A stretch of 39,488 nucleotides of DNA. It comes from Hyphomonadaceae bacterium (lineage in GTDB: Bacteria; Pseudomonadota; Alphaproteobacteria; Caulobacterales; Aquidulcibacteraceae). Both the position numbers and the translations under genes were made by a program. The stretch covers positions 1 to 39,488 of the forward strand of contig JACMMP010000050.1 of the NCBI GenBank assembly GCA_014378995.1, written 5' to 3'. A model generated the notes under the pieces. It had not been told where the DNA came from and did no database searches. It saw only the letters and a list, made by a program, of their open reading frames with translations. Within the stretch, counting starts at the first letter, position 1. Each line of letters opens with the position of its first letter. Below are positions 9,378 to 16,511 of the stretch, in pieces.

Positions 9378-11480
9378 ATGAATCATAGAATCCGGGATTT
9401 CATCCGCGCGCTTCAGCGGCACCTGAGAGAAGCTTGGTTTCCGATCGCCATTGCGGGTTTGATGTTCGGCATCTTCGGCGTCTTCGGCCTTGCGGCCGGT
9501 CAAGTGCAGGAAGTGCTGGCCAACTACACCGATGGCGCCCGGACCGAATTCGCCTGGACGCGGGCGCTCGTTTCAGTGTTCGCCATTCTCGTCTTCGCGT
9601 CCACGCTGCGCCATTGGACCGCGCGCCTCCTTTGCGTCAACATCCATGCCGCCACCACCGATGGCTGGACCGGCTGGCACCGCCTATTCATCTCGACTGC
9701 TTGGTACGCCCCGTGGCTTGGCGCGTCGTTGAGTTTTGCGCAGGCGCACGTCGCTAGCGGCGGTTCGCTGGATTGGCAGGACTTGCCCAATCAGCTGACC
9801 ACGCATCCCTTCGTGATGCTCACTGTCTCTACAGCGCTGCTGCCTTGGGTGCTTATCTTTCTCTGGTGGCTCGGCCCAATAGCCGAATATCGCCGCCAGG
9901 TTTTCGCCAGCAATTTTGCACGCTTCATCAGCTCGGCCGTGCTGCCGCTAGGGTTCTCCGCGCTCGCCGCGTACTTTTTAATTATGCCGCCGTCGGCGAT
10001 CGAGTTAAGCCGCGCTGTCGGCCCGGTGCCGATCATTGGCATCAGCCTCGCCGTCGTGACCGCCGTCGGGTGCTATCTTATCTTGCTCAGCCGCCGCCGC
10101 GCTTTTCCGGTGTTCACGCCGGTGCTGCTGCTGCCGGTCGTCATCGGCGCTTTCGGCTGGGACGATAATCACCACATCCGCCGCTTGGCGGAAGAGCGCG
10201 TGATCGAGCGCCCGCAGATCGCCGACGCGTTCTACGAATTCGCGGATGCCTCCTCGCGTGAGCCGATCGTGCTGATCAGCGCCGAAGGCGGCGGCATCCG
10301 CTCGGCGCATTTCACAGCAATGGTGCTGTCGCGTCTCGCCGATCACTGCCCGCGTCTGGCGCGGCGCATTTTCGCCATCAGCGCCGTCTCCGGCGGCGCA
10401 ATCGGCGCGGCCGCCTACCAGGCGAGCCTCGAGACCATGCCGCTTGAAGGCGAAGCTTGCGATCTCAGCGAAAATTTGCCCCCCGGTCCGCGCCAACTCG
10501 CGCTCGACGATATGTTGAGCCGCGATCATCTGTCGCCGACCTTGGCCAAGATGGCCTTCCCTGAACTGGTGCAAGCCTTTTTGCCTGCCGGGTCGCCGGA
10601 CAGCGAAAGCGCGTTTGTGCCGCAAACGGATCGCCAACTCGGCCTCGAACTTACGTTCGAGCAGGCCTATGCCGATGCGTTCAACATCGGCGCCGGTCAA
10701 CCCAATCCGATGGAGCGCTCGGTGTTTGAGCGCGCCTCGCCGCCGCACCTCATCATCAATATGACTCGCGCCTCCACTGGCGGGGATTACGCGGCGAGCA
10801 GCCTTGATCTCTCCGGCGTGCGCCAACGGCATCCATGGTTGCACGATTTCCGTTGCCTGTGGGGCGAAGAACGAGGCGACGGCCCAACCGATTGCAGCGG
10901 CGCCCCCGATTATCGTCTCAGCACCATCGCGGCCACCAGCGCGCGCTTCCCGGTGATCTCCCCCGCAGGGACCGCCGGGCGCATCAACGGCCACACCTAT
11001 CGCTTCGTCGATGGCGGGTATTTCGACAATTCCGGCATCGAAGCCATGCTTGCCGTCGTCGACCATCTGCGCGCGCAGCCGGATTTCGAAACCAACATCC
11101 GTCCGCGTCTCATCATTCTCCACATCGACGCCAACCCCTATTCGGCCGAAGGCGAGCAGCCGCGTCCGCAGCAGGATCGCCGGCTCGATCTCGACATTCA
11201 CGAATTGCAGGCGGTGCTAGCCGCGCGCGAGGAGCGCGTGCGCATGTCGTTTAATGAACTGGAGAACCTGGAGGGCGCGCTGGCGGTTTGCGACGTGCAG
11301 ATGATCGCCATGGATACGCCGCGCGACATCACGCTGCGGCTCGGCTGGATCCTTTCGGACGCCTCCGCCGGCGAGTTGCAGCGCCAGGCCTCCATCCAGC
11401 TCGCCCGCCCGTACCAAGCCGGCGATCTCCCCCTAGGCGCCTGCCGCAACCCCAACCGCCCGGCCAAGCCTTCGGCTTAA
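9378..11480 (+). CDS. Membrane-anchored patatin-like phospholipase
   Basis: The 700-aa product joins an N-terminal membrane region (about residues 1-265, at least five hydrophobic helices starting at WFPIAIAGLMFGIFGVF) to a patatin-like lipid acyl hydrolase domain. Patatin elements are present: the oxyanion loop EGGGIRSAH near residue 304, the nucleophile in AVSGGAIG near residue 337 (first Gly of GxSxG replaced by Ala, as often seen in bacterial members), and the dyad Asp in FVDGGYFDNSG near residue 545. It presumably cleaves acyl esters of membrane phospholipids on the cytoplasmic side. No secretion system genes are adjacent. Its last 34 bases are duplicated upstream of ruvA. Confidence 0.85.
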   Translation: MNHRIRDFIRALQRHLREAWFPIAIAGLMFGIFGVFGLAAGQVQEVLANYTDGARTEFAWTRALVSVFAILVFASTLRHWTARLLCVNIHAATTDGWTGWHRLFISTAWYAPWLGASLSFAQAHVASGGSLDWQDLPNQLTTHPFVMLTVSTALLPWVLIFLWWLGPIAEYRRQVFASNFARFISSAVLPLGFSALAAYFLIMPPSAIELSRAVGPVPIIGISLAVVTAVGCYLILLSRRRAFPVFTPVLLLPVVIGAFGWDDNHHIRRLAEERVIERPQIADAFYEFADASSREPIVLISAEGGGIRSAHFTAMVLSRLADHCPRLARRIFAISAVSGGAIGAAAYQASLETMPLEGEACDLSENLPPGPRQLALDDMLSRDHLSPTLAKMAFPELVQAFLPAGSPDSESAFVPQTDRQLGLELTFEQAYADAFNIGAGQPNPMERSVFERASPPHLIINMTRASTGGDYAASSLDLSGVRQRHPWLHDFRCLWGEERGDGPTDCSGAPDYRLSTIAATSARFPVISPAGTAGRINGHTYRFVDGGYFDNSGIEAMLAVVDHLRAQPDFETNIRPRLIILHIDANPYSAEGEQPRPQQDRRLDLDIHELQAVLAAREERVRMSFNELENLEGALAVCDVQMIAMDTPRDITLRLGWILSDASAGELQRQASIQLARPYQAGDLPLGACRNPNRPAKPSA
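11443..11476. repeat. 34-bp direct repeat, copy 1 (3' end of patatin gene)
   Basis: This 34-base stretch is identical, same orientation, to 13264-13297. Here it encodes the last residues of the patatin-like protein (RNPNRPAKPS). The two copies bracket the cupin gene and the Tat repeat-protein gene. Confidence 0.9.
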
Positions 11481-11508
11481 ATTCAAGCGCGGCCCGCGCC
11501 CGCGTGAA

Positions 11509-12681
11509 CTAAAGCCGCGTCACCAAACCATACGAAAGCAAACTCGCGATCAGCGCCTCGGCTTTTTCAGATGTCATATCCGCCAACGAAAACGCTTTGC
11601 CCCCAAGGGCGCGCTCGATGTCGGGACGCGCGGCTGACGAAAAACTCAACTCGCCGCCGGGGCCGATGACGATGATGTCCTCGCCGTCTTCGGCAATTCT
11701 AAAGGGCGCGCGGGCGCGGCGCTGAAAACGATCGGCGCGTCCAACGCTGCGATTAGCTTCACGTATGGCGCCGCGATTGTCGGCGCCGCGGGAGCGAATG
11801 AACGTGTCGACCAGGAGATCGAGCGCGGGGTCGAGCTTGACGTCGCGCGCCAATGCCTCGGCCAAAGACGCAAAGTGAGCGCGCGCGGCGGTGCGGTCGA
11901 AATCGGCGCGGGCAAACCCCGCCGGCAGGCTCCGGCGCAGCTCCGGTGACCTCAACGCCGCCTCCGAGATCGCCTCCAACATTAGGTCTGCCCAAGTGCG
12001 GGCAATCAATCCAACGGTCACATGCAGCGAGGGGCCATCGCCAGCGGTCGATGCGTCGTGCATCAGTCCGCGCGGCACGTACGCGCAATCGCCCGCTTGG
12101 AGCGTGAATTCGTGGCGCAGCTCGCCCGGCGTGTGCTTGCCAACTTCGAAACCTTCGCCGCGATAGGGCGTATCGACAGGCTTGTCATAAAGCCGCCACG
12201 CCTTCGCACCCTCGACCTGGATGACCAGCACGTCGTGATTGTCGTAGTGAGTTCGAAAGCCCTGCGCGTTCGGCGGCGTCAGATAGATGTTGGTTTGAAC
12301 GTGCGAGGAGAACGCGTGCTCAAGGCCGCGGCAGAGGCGCGCTAAAGCCGGATCGAACTGATGCGCTTGGTTCAAAATGATCGTGGCGCCCAGCCGATGC
12401 TTGTCGGCGACGGCGCCGCGGTCTACGTAGCCAGCGGAATCGACATATTGCGAGCTATCGATGTCGTGTGCGGCGTCGGCCAGCGATAACTGGTTTTCTT
12501 TGAGATCGAGGCTCGTTACGGCGCGATCGACCGCGTCGAGCGAGATTAAACCGGCAAAACGCTCCGGCGCATTGTGATGCACGACGAGCGCCTCGCGCTC
12601 ATAGACGCGGGCGAAAAAATCCGTGACACGCTCGGCGCCGATGACATAGCCGAGCGGATCGTCCAGCCATGGCTCGGACAT
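11509..12681 (-). CDS. JmjC/cupin-4 family Fe(II)/2-oxoglutarate oxygenase (ribosomal-oxygenase type)
   Basis: Predicted non-haem iron, 2-oxoglutarate-dependent hydroxylase of the cupin_4 group (relatives of YcfD/RoxA and MINA53/NO66, which hydroxylate ribosomal proteins). The 390-aa product shows the iron triad H145-x-D147 in RTHYDNHDVLVIQ and a distal His, probably H208 in VPRGLMHDA. The typical motif EGAKAWRLY lies just after the first two ligands. The C-terminal third would form the dimerisation and winged-helix part. It is followed (upstream in transcription) by a Tat-exported repeat protein with the same direction; the pair is enclosed by a 34-bp direct repeat. Substrate is unknown; no ribosomal protein gene is nearby. 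Confidence 0.85.
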   Translation of the reverse strand: MSEPWLDDPLGYVIGAERVTDFFARVYEREALVVHHNAPERFAGLISLDAVDRAVTSLDLKENQLSLADAAHDIDSSQYVDSAGYVDRGAVADKHRLGATIILNQAHQFDPALARLCRGLEHAFSSHVQTNIYLTPPNAQGFRTHYDNHDVLVIQVEGAKAWRLYDKPVDTPYRGEGFEVGKHTPGELRHEFTLQAGDCAYVPRGLMHDASTAGDGPSLHVTVGLIARTWADLMLEAISEAALRSPELRRSLPAGFARADFDRTAARAHFASLAEALARDVKLDPALDLLVDTFIRSRGADNRGAIREANRSVGRADRFQRRARAPFRIAEDGEDIIVIGPGGELSFSSAARPDIERALGGKAFSLADMTSEKAEALIASLLSYGLVTRL

Positions 12682-12693
12682 AAGCTGTGCTTC

Positions 12694-13122
12694 TTACCAG
12701 TTGCGGCGCGGGCCGCGTCCGTACCCGCTGCGGTCGGCGTAAGTGCCGCTGTCGCCATCGGTGAGGCCGGTGTTCGCGTTGCGGGTGGCGCCGCGGCCGT
12801 TGCCCGCATTGTCGGCGTTGCCGCCGGCGTCGCTGTCGGTCAGTCCCGAACGAGGATTGCGGCCGGGTTGTACGCCGCCAGTGCTGCCGCCACGCCCGTA
12901 GCCCGAGCGGTCAGAGCCGTTGCCGCTGTCGCTGTCGGTGAGGCCGGTGCGGCCGTAGCCCGCCTGGTCGGCGCCGTTGCCGGAATCCGAGTCGGTGCGG
13001 CCGGTAGGGTTCTGCGCTGCTGCTTGACCTGTCACCAAAGCCGTCGCGCCGGTGGCGAGCGCCGCGGCGCCTGCAACGCGGCCGAGAAAGGACCGCCGAT
13101 TCAGCCGTTTCTTATCCGACAT
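12694..13122 (-). CDS. Tat-signal protein with four TDSDSG...GYGRG repeats
   Basis: Small exported protein of 142 aa. The N-terminus is a twin-arginine signal (NRRSFLGRVAGAAALATGA) with a cleavage site near GQAAAQ. The mature part is almost only four copies of a unit of the form G-[LR]-T-D-[SG]-D-[SA]-G-x(2,3)-A/S-D-x2-G-[YN]-G-R-G, rich in Gly, Asp and Arg. The DxDxG...D spacing resembles partial calcium-binding loops, but binding is an inference. Start at 13122 is supported by a strong Shine-Dalgarno (GGAGGG, 4 nt before ATG). It lies 12 bp upstream of the cupin gene on the same strand, so the two are likely co-transcribed. I recognise the repeat style from other alphaproteobacteria but know no function. 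Confidence 0.8.
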   Translation of the reverse strand: MSDKKRLNRRSFLGRVAGAAALATGATALVTGQAAAQNPTGRTDSDSGNGADQAGYGRTGLTDSDSGNGSDRSGYGRGGSTGGVQPGRNPRSGLTDSDAGGNADNAGNGRGATRNANTGLTDGDSGTYADRSGYGRGPRRNW

Positions 13123-13263
13123 GCACCCTCCTAAGCACACGATTGCGAAGCGCCCGCAAAGCTTTGCTTGTCTAAAGAGGTTCGATATCATGCTCCGGCG
13201 CGCCCCACACGCGCGAACGTTTCGCAACAAGCGTGCGCTTGCGGTGCAGCAGCCTTCGCCGTC

Positions 13264-13297
13264 GCCGCAACCCCAACCGCCCGGCCAAGCCTTCGGC
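13264..13297. repeat. 34-bp direct repeat, copy 2 (upstream of ruvA)
   Basis: Perfect copy of 11443-11476, lying about 76 bp before the ruvA start. In the same reading frame it would still encode RNPNRPAKPSA followed by TAA, so it looks like a relic of the 3' end of the patatin gene rather than a ruvA control element. Confidence 0.9.
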
Positions 13298-13303
13298 GTA
13301 AGT

Positions 13304-13312
13304 TTATCCACA
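13304..13312 (+). promoter_or_regulatory. Perfect DnaA-box consensus upstream of ruvA
   Basis: TTATCCACA matches the strict DnaA-box consensus. It sits 61 bp before the ruvA start codon and directly after the 34-bp repeat. A second perfect copy is at 17916. Binding by DnaA is an inference from sequence only. Confidence 0.4.
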
Positions 13313-13372
13313 GGGCGCCCATCGTTTCGCGCCGCGCCGAATCCCGCCACCAACGCAGGCGGAGCAGAGCGC

Positions 13373-13987
13373 ATGATTGGCAGTCTGAACGGGATCGTGG
13401 CCGCGGTGGGCGAGGAGACGGCGCTGATCGAGGTCGGCGGCGTTGGCTACGTCGTCCAGTCCGGCGCGCGCACGCTGTCGCGCCTGAGTGTCGGCGCAAC
13501 GGTGAAGCTGTTCATCGAAACGCACGTCCGCGAAGACGCCATCCGCTTGTTCGGCTTCACCGGCGAAGAGGAGCGCGCCTGGTTCGCGCATTTGCAAACC
13601 ATTCCGGGCGTCGGCGCCAAGGTTGCGCTCGGCATTCTCGACGCCATGCCGCCCGAAGTGCTGCTCGACGCCATCGCGCTGCAGGACAAAGCCGCCTTCG
13701 CGCGCGCCAATGGCGTCGGCCCCAAGCTCGCGGCGCGGCTCGCGACTGAGCTTGCCGCCAAGCAAGGCCCGAAGGGGTTCATCGGACTCAGCGCGGGCGC
13801 CTCGCGCGCCAACGGCGCAGCGCAACCCGTAAACGGCGCGCGTGCTGAAGCCGTGTCAGCTTTGGTCAATCTCGGCATCGATCAATCCAGCGCCGCCCGC
13901 GCGGTTGCGAGCGCCGCCAAGCAATTCGACGCCGACACGCCAGCGCCCGAGTTGATCCGCGCCGCGCTTAAGGAAGTCAGCCGTTAA
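13373..13987 (+). CDS. ruvA: Holliday junction branch migration protein RuvA
   Basis: DNA-binding subunit that recruits the RuvB motor to four-way junctions. The 204-aa product begins with the OB-fold motif MIGSLNGIVAAVGEETALIEVGG. The central helix-hairpin-helix region (LQTIPGVGAKVALGILDAM; ANGVGPKLAARLATEL) grips junction DNA. The C-terminal domain III, which contacts RuvB, is at about residues 155-204 (AVSALVNLGIDQSSAARAVASAA). The ATG at 13373 gives the family start; the longer in-frame extension has no similarity. The TAA stop is the first three bases of a 108-bp inverted-repeat element. ruvC and ruvB lie elsewhere in the window. Confidence 0.96.
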   Translation: MIGSLNGIVAAVGEETALIEVGGVGYVVQSGARTLSRLSVGATVKLFIETHVREDAIRLFGFTGEEERAWFAHLQTIPGVGAKVALGILDAMPPEVLLDAIALQDKAAFARANGVGPKLAARLATELAAKQGPKGFIGLSAGASRANGAAQPVNGARAEAVSALVNLGIDQSSAARAVASAAKQFDADTPAPELIRAALKEVSR

Positions 13988-14092
13988 TATGGAGCACCGG
14001 CGTCCTCGCCAGCAGGATGTATCCGCCGCGCTTTGACCAAAGCTGCGACGCTGCGCGCCGCGTGCCGGCGAGGGCGCCGGCGCTCCATATTA
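13985..14092. repeat. 108-bp palindromic (MITE/REP-like) element between convergent genes
   Basis: The outer arms 13985-14013 and 14064-14092 are inverted copies of each other, 29 bp with about four mismatches, both beginning TAATATGGAGC and containing a CCGGCG...CTCGCC core. A small hairpin (CTTTG/CAAAG) lies near the centre at 14031-14042. The first TAA of the left arm is the ruvA stop, and the first TAA of the right arm is the stop of the convergent Gre-like gene. Such elements are often multi-copy in alphaproteobacterial genomes; copy number here cannot be tested. It could also act as a bidirectional terminator. Confidence 0.7.
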
Positions 14093-14548
14093 GCTTACCT
14101 CCACTATCTCAGCCTTCGCGCCCGCAACGCGCACGCTGTCGCCTTCGCTTTTGCCCATCAGCGCCTGCGCTAGCGGCGAGACGTGGGAAACCGTGCCGCG
14201 TTCGGGATCGGCCTCGTCCTCGCCGACGATGCGAAACGTTTGGCGCCGCCCATCGTCGCGATCGATCGTCACTGTCGAGCCGAAGCGCACGATCTCAGCG
14301 TCCTGCGGCGGCGCCATCAGCTGCGCATTGCCGCGGCGCGCGGTCCAATAGCGCAGATCGCGCCCGATGCGCGCTCGCGCCGCGCGATCGTCCGCATTCG
14401 TCTCGGCAAGTTCATCGCTCAGCTGAGCGATCTCCGCCTCAATCGCCGCCAAACCATCGCCGGTGACCATATTGGGCGCGGACGACACCGGCCGCTCCGG
14501 CAACTCCTCGGGCGCGTCATCGTCTTCCTTCACGAAGGCTCGGCTCAT
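14090..14548 (-). CDS. GreA/GreB-family transcription elongation factor, atypical
   Basis: Secondary-channel RNA polymerase factor of 152 aa. The N-terminal part (residues about 30-85) is predicted coiled coil. The C-terminal FKBP-like Gre domain is clear: VRFGSTVTIDRDDG, TFRIVGEDEADPERGTVSHVSPLAQALMGKSEGDSVRV. The coiled-coil tip motif of classical GreA (DLSENAEY) is not found; the equivalent region reads ETNADDRAARARIGRDLRYW. It may therefore differ in transcript-cleavage activity from true GreA. It is a branch often annotated as GreAB. The stop codon TAA lies inside the right arm of the 108-bp inverted-repeat element. Start at 14548 (MSRAFVKEDDD). Confidence 0.85.
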   Translation of the reverse strand: MSRAFVKEDDDAPEELPERPVSSAPNMVTGDGLAAIEAEIAQLSDELAETNADDRAARARIGRDLRYWTARRGNAQLMAPPQDAEIVRFGSTVTIDRDDGRRQTFRIVGEDEADPERGTVSHVSPLAQALMGKSEGDSVRVAGAKAEIVEVS

Positions 14549-14588
14549 GCCAAAAATCTAGGCCCTGGGCCGCTTTCGGCAAGCTGCG

Positions 14589-14622
14589 TGTAAGGTTTGC
14601 GCCCTTGTCTGCGTCAAACCTT
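14589..14622 (+). promoter_or_regulatory. Putative ECF-type promoter and inverted repeat before the sigma factor gene
   Basis: TGTAAGG at 14589-14595 and CGTC at 14612-14615 are separated by exactly 16 bases, a spacing and -10 element typical of ECF sigma promoters. Overlapping it is a perfect 8-bp inverted repeat, AAGGTTTG (14592-14599) and CAAACCTT (14615-14622). Autoregulation of the downstream ECF gene would explain it. Prediction by eye. Confidence 0.45.
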
Positions 14623-14639
14623 GCAGATCGGAGCAGAAC

Positions 14640-15122
14640 GTGGCCGACGAGCGGTTCAAGGCGTGGATGGGTGAGCACCTCGGCGTGCTCCGCCGCATCG
14701 CGCGCGCGTTCGCGCCGGGCGCCGATCAACACGATCTCACGCAGGAGCTGATGCTCGCAGTCTGGCGCGCCGCGCCCGCATTTCGGGGCGAGGCGGCGCC
14801 ATCGACGTTCATCTTCCGCGTCGCCCACAACCGCGCCCTGACATGGCGCCGCACCGAGGCGCGCCGGCGCCATCGCCATAGCGAATACGAACGCCTGCGC
14901 GCGGAGGAAGCCACGCACGAGGATCCGCTGGTCGAGCGACTCTACGCCGCCATCCGTCAGCTCGAAGCGTTGGACCGGTCGCTCATACTGCTTTCGCTGG
15001 AAGGCCAGAGCTACGCGCAGATCGCCGCCATTCACGGCCTCAGCGAAAGCAATGTTGGCGCACGCCTCACCCGCGCGCGCGAGAAACTCACCCGGCTGCT
15101 GGAGAACGACGATGGATTATGA
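14640..15122 (+). CDS. ECF-family RNA polymerase sigma factor
   Basis: Alternative sigma factor of 160 aa, with only the sigma2 and sigma4 domains expected of group IV. Sigma2 includes the core-binding helix and -10 recognition segment (DQHDLTQELMLAVWRAAPAFRG, STFIFRVAHNRALTWRR). Sigma4 has the helix-turn-helix LSLEGQSYAQIAAIHGLSESNVGARLTRAREKL. The start is GTG at 14640, with GGAG about 8 nt upstream. The gene ends inside the start of the next one (11-bp overlap), a membrane protein that is a candidate anti-sigma factor. Regulon and signal are unknown. Confidence 0.92.
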   Translation: MADERFKAWMGEHLGVLRRIARAFAPGADQHDLTQELMLAVWRAAPAFRGEAAPSTFIFRVAHNRALTWRRTEARRRHRHSEYERLRAEEATHEDPLVERLYAAIRQLEALDRSLILLSLEGQSYAQIAAIHGLSESNVGARLTRAREKLTRLLENDDGL

Positions 15123-15714
15123 AGCCCTGCAAAACGCCTGGCGCGTCAGCGGCAAGTCGCCCAATAGCGCCGCCAGTCTCTATCTTTTGAGCGAAGCGCA
15201 ATCCACGTTGCAGCGACGCCGCCGCCACTTGCGCGGGCTGCTCGCTTTTGCCGGCGTGATGCTCACCATCCCGCTGGCGCTGATGGGTGTAGATATCTTC
15301 ACCGGCCAGAGCGACGCGATTGATCTCAGCCGCGAATGGGGCCTGATCCCGTTTGCGCTCATCCCGTTCGCGGCGCTTATCTTGATCGCGCGCCGCGCCG
15401 CACCAAGCTTCGCGCCCACAGCAAATCTGCTGGAAGCTTTCCGCGCGCTCCGCGCCGACAACGCCGCCGCACGCCTGCGCATTGTCATCATTGGCGGCGC
15501 CATGCTCGTCTTCGCGCCACTGCTTTATGTTCTGCTTAACCAACTCGTCGCGACCGGAAAGATGGCGCCGCACGAAATGCAGAGCGCGGCCTTCGTTCTC
15601 GGCGGCAGCCTGGCGCTTGGCGCGGTGTGGATGGCCATCAAGTACATCGCGCAGCTCACCCCAGAACGGCGCCATCTCGATGCGCTGATCGGCCAGTACG
15701 AGGCGCAAATCTGA
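15112..15714 (+). CDS. Four-helix membrane protein coupled to the ECF sigma gene, candidate anti-sigma factor
   Basis: Unrecognised 200-aa protein. A soluble N-terminus of about 40 residues (MDYEALQNAWRVSG) with a basic patch QRRRRHLRG precedes four hydrophobic helices near residues 45-65, 75-95, 120-143 and 155-178. The ATG lies inside the last codons of the ECF sigma gene (overlap 15112-15122), which implies translational coupling. Membrane proteins of this size encoded directly after an ECF gene are commonly anti-sigma factors, so that role is inferred from position and topology. No zinc-binding anti-sigma motif is seen. Confidence 0.8.
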   Translation: MDYEALQNAWRVSGKSPNSAASLYLLSEAQSTLQRRRRHLRGLLAFAGVMLTIPLALMGVDIFTGQSDAIDLSREWGLIPFALIPFAALILIARRAAPSFAPTANLLEAFRALRADNAAARLRIVIIGGAMLVFAPLLYVLLNQLVATGKMAPHEMQSAAFVLGGSLALGAVWMAIKYIAQLTPERRHLDALIGQYEAQI

Positions 15715-15791
15715 TCGTAACCTCGCTGTGCTAGGGCTGGCGGCGCGCAAAATCATGGCTAAGCTGGCCAGACGCGCAGGGGATACGCAGA

Positions 15792-16511
15792 ATGGCTGTT
15801 AAGAAAAAGCCGGCAAAGAAGGCCGCGAAAAAGGCCGTGAAGAAGCCCGCAAAGCCGTTTGTGGTGAGGGTCCGCCATCGGCGTGAAGTGTTTAACCGCT
15901 TCTTCAAGATCGTCGAAGCCGAGTTCGATCAGCCCAAGCTCGATGGCTCGGGTATGATCAAGAACGTCAAGCGCCTCGTGTTCGAGCGCGGCGACAGCGC
16001 AGCGGCGCTCGTCCACGTCACCGACCGCGACGTCGTCGTGCTCACCGAACAATTCCGCTTCCCGACGTTCGATAAAGGCCCCGGCGTGATTGTCGAGCCT
16101 ATGGCCGGTTCGATTGAAGCCAATGAATCGCCGGAAGCATGCTTGCGCCGCGAGATGCTTGAAGAGATTGGCTACAAAGCCGGCGTGCTCAAAAAGATCG
16201 CGCACTTCTACGTGTCGCCCGGCGGCACAAGCGAGCGCATCTTTCTCTACTATGCGCCGGTCACTAGCGCTGACCTTGTCAATCCTGACGCGTCAGGCGT
16301 GGCGCACGAACACGAAGACATCCGCCGGTTCGAGGTGCCGACCAAGCGCTTCATCGATGATGCGCTGAACGGGCGCATGCAGGACGCGAAACTCTTGATC
16401 GCGGGCCTTTGGCTTGCCCGCAACGCGCCCGCGCCGATGGCGGCTGCAAAGGCAAAGGCGCCCGCGAAGGCAAAGGCGAAAGCCAAAGCCAAGACGCGGA
16501 CTAAGCGCTAA
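15792..16511 (+). CDS. Nudix hydrolase with lysine/alanine-rich tails at both ends
   Basis: Nucleoside-diphosphate-sugar pyrophosphatase of the ADP-ribose/GDP-mannose type (NudF/NudK group), 239 aa. A complete Nudix box runs from G106 to Y128 with G-x5-E112-x7-R120-E121-x2-E124-E125-x-G127, so metal binding should be intact. The preceding VVVLTEQFRFPTFD and following HFYVSPGGTSERIFLYYA are typical of this branch. Unusual are the ends: about 21 N-terminal residues (MAVKKKPAKKAAKKAVKKPA) and about 24 C-terminal ones (KAKAPAKAKAKAKAKTRTKR) that look like histone H1-like bacterial tails. It ends overlapping the stop of the convergent gene by 4 bp. The tails may bind DNA, RNA or polyphosphate. Confidence 0.9.
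   Translation: MAVKKKPAKKAAKKAVKKPAKPFVVRVRHRREVFNRFFKIVEAEFDQPKLDGSGMIKNVKRLVFERGDSAAALVHVTDRDVVVLTEQFRFPTFDKGPGVIVEPMAGSIEANESPEACLRREMLEEIGYKAGVLKKIAHFYVSPGGTSERIFLYYAPVTSADLVNPDASGVAHEHEDIRRFEVPTKRFIDDALNGRMQDAKLLIAGLWLARNAPAPMAAAKAKAPAKAKAKAKAKTRTKR

Noticed and set aside
9010-9378. Minus-strand frame between the hybrid kinase and patatin genes
   Set aside because: Mostly antisense to the kinase receiver domain; the intergenic part is too short and has no motif.
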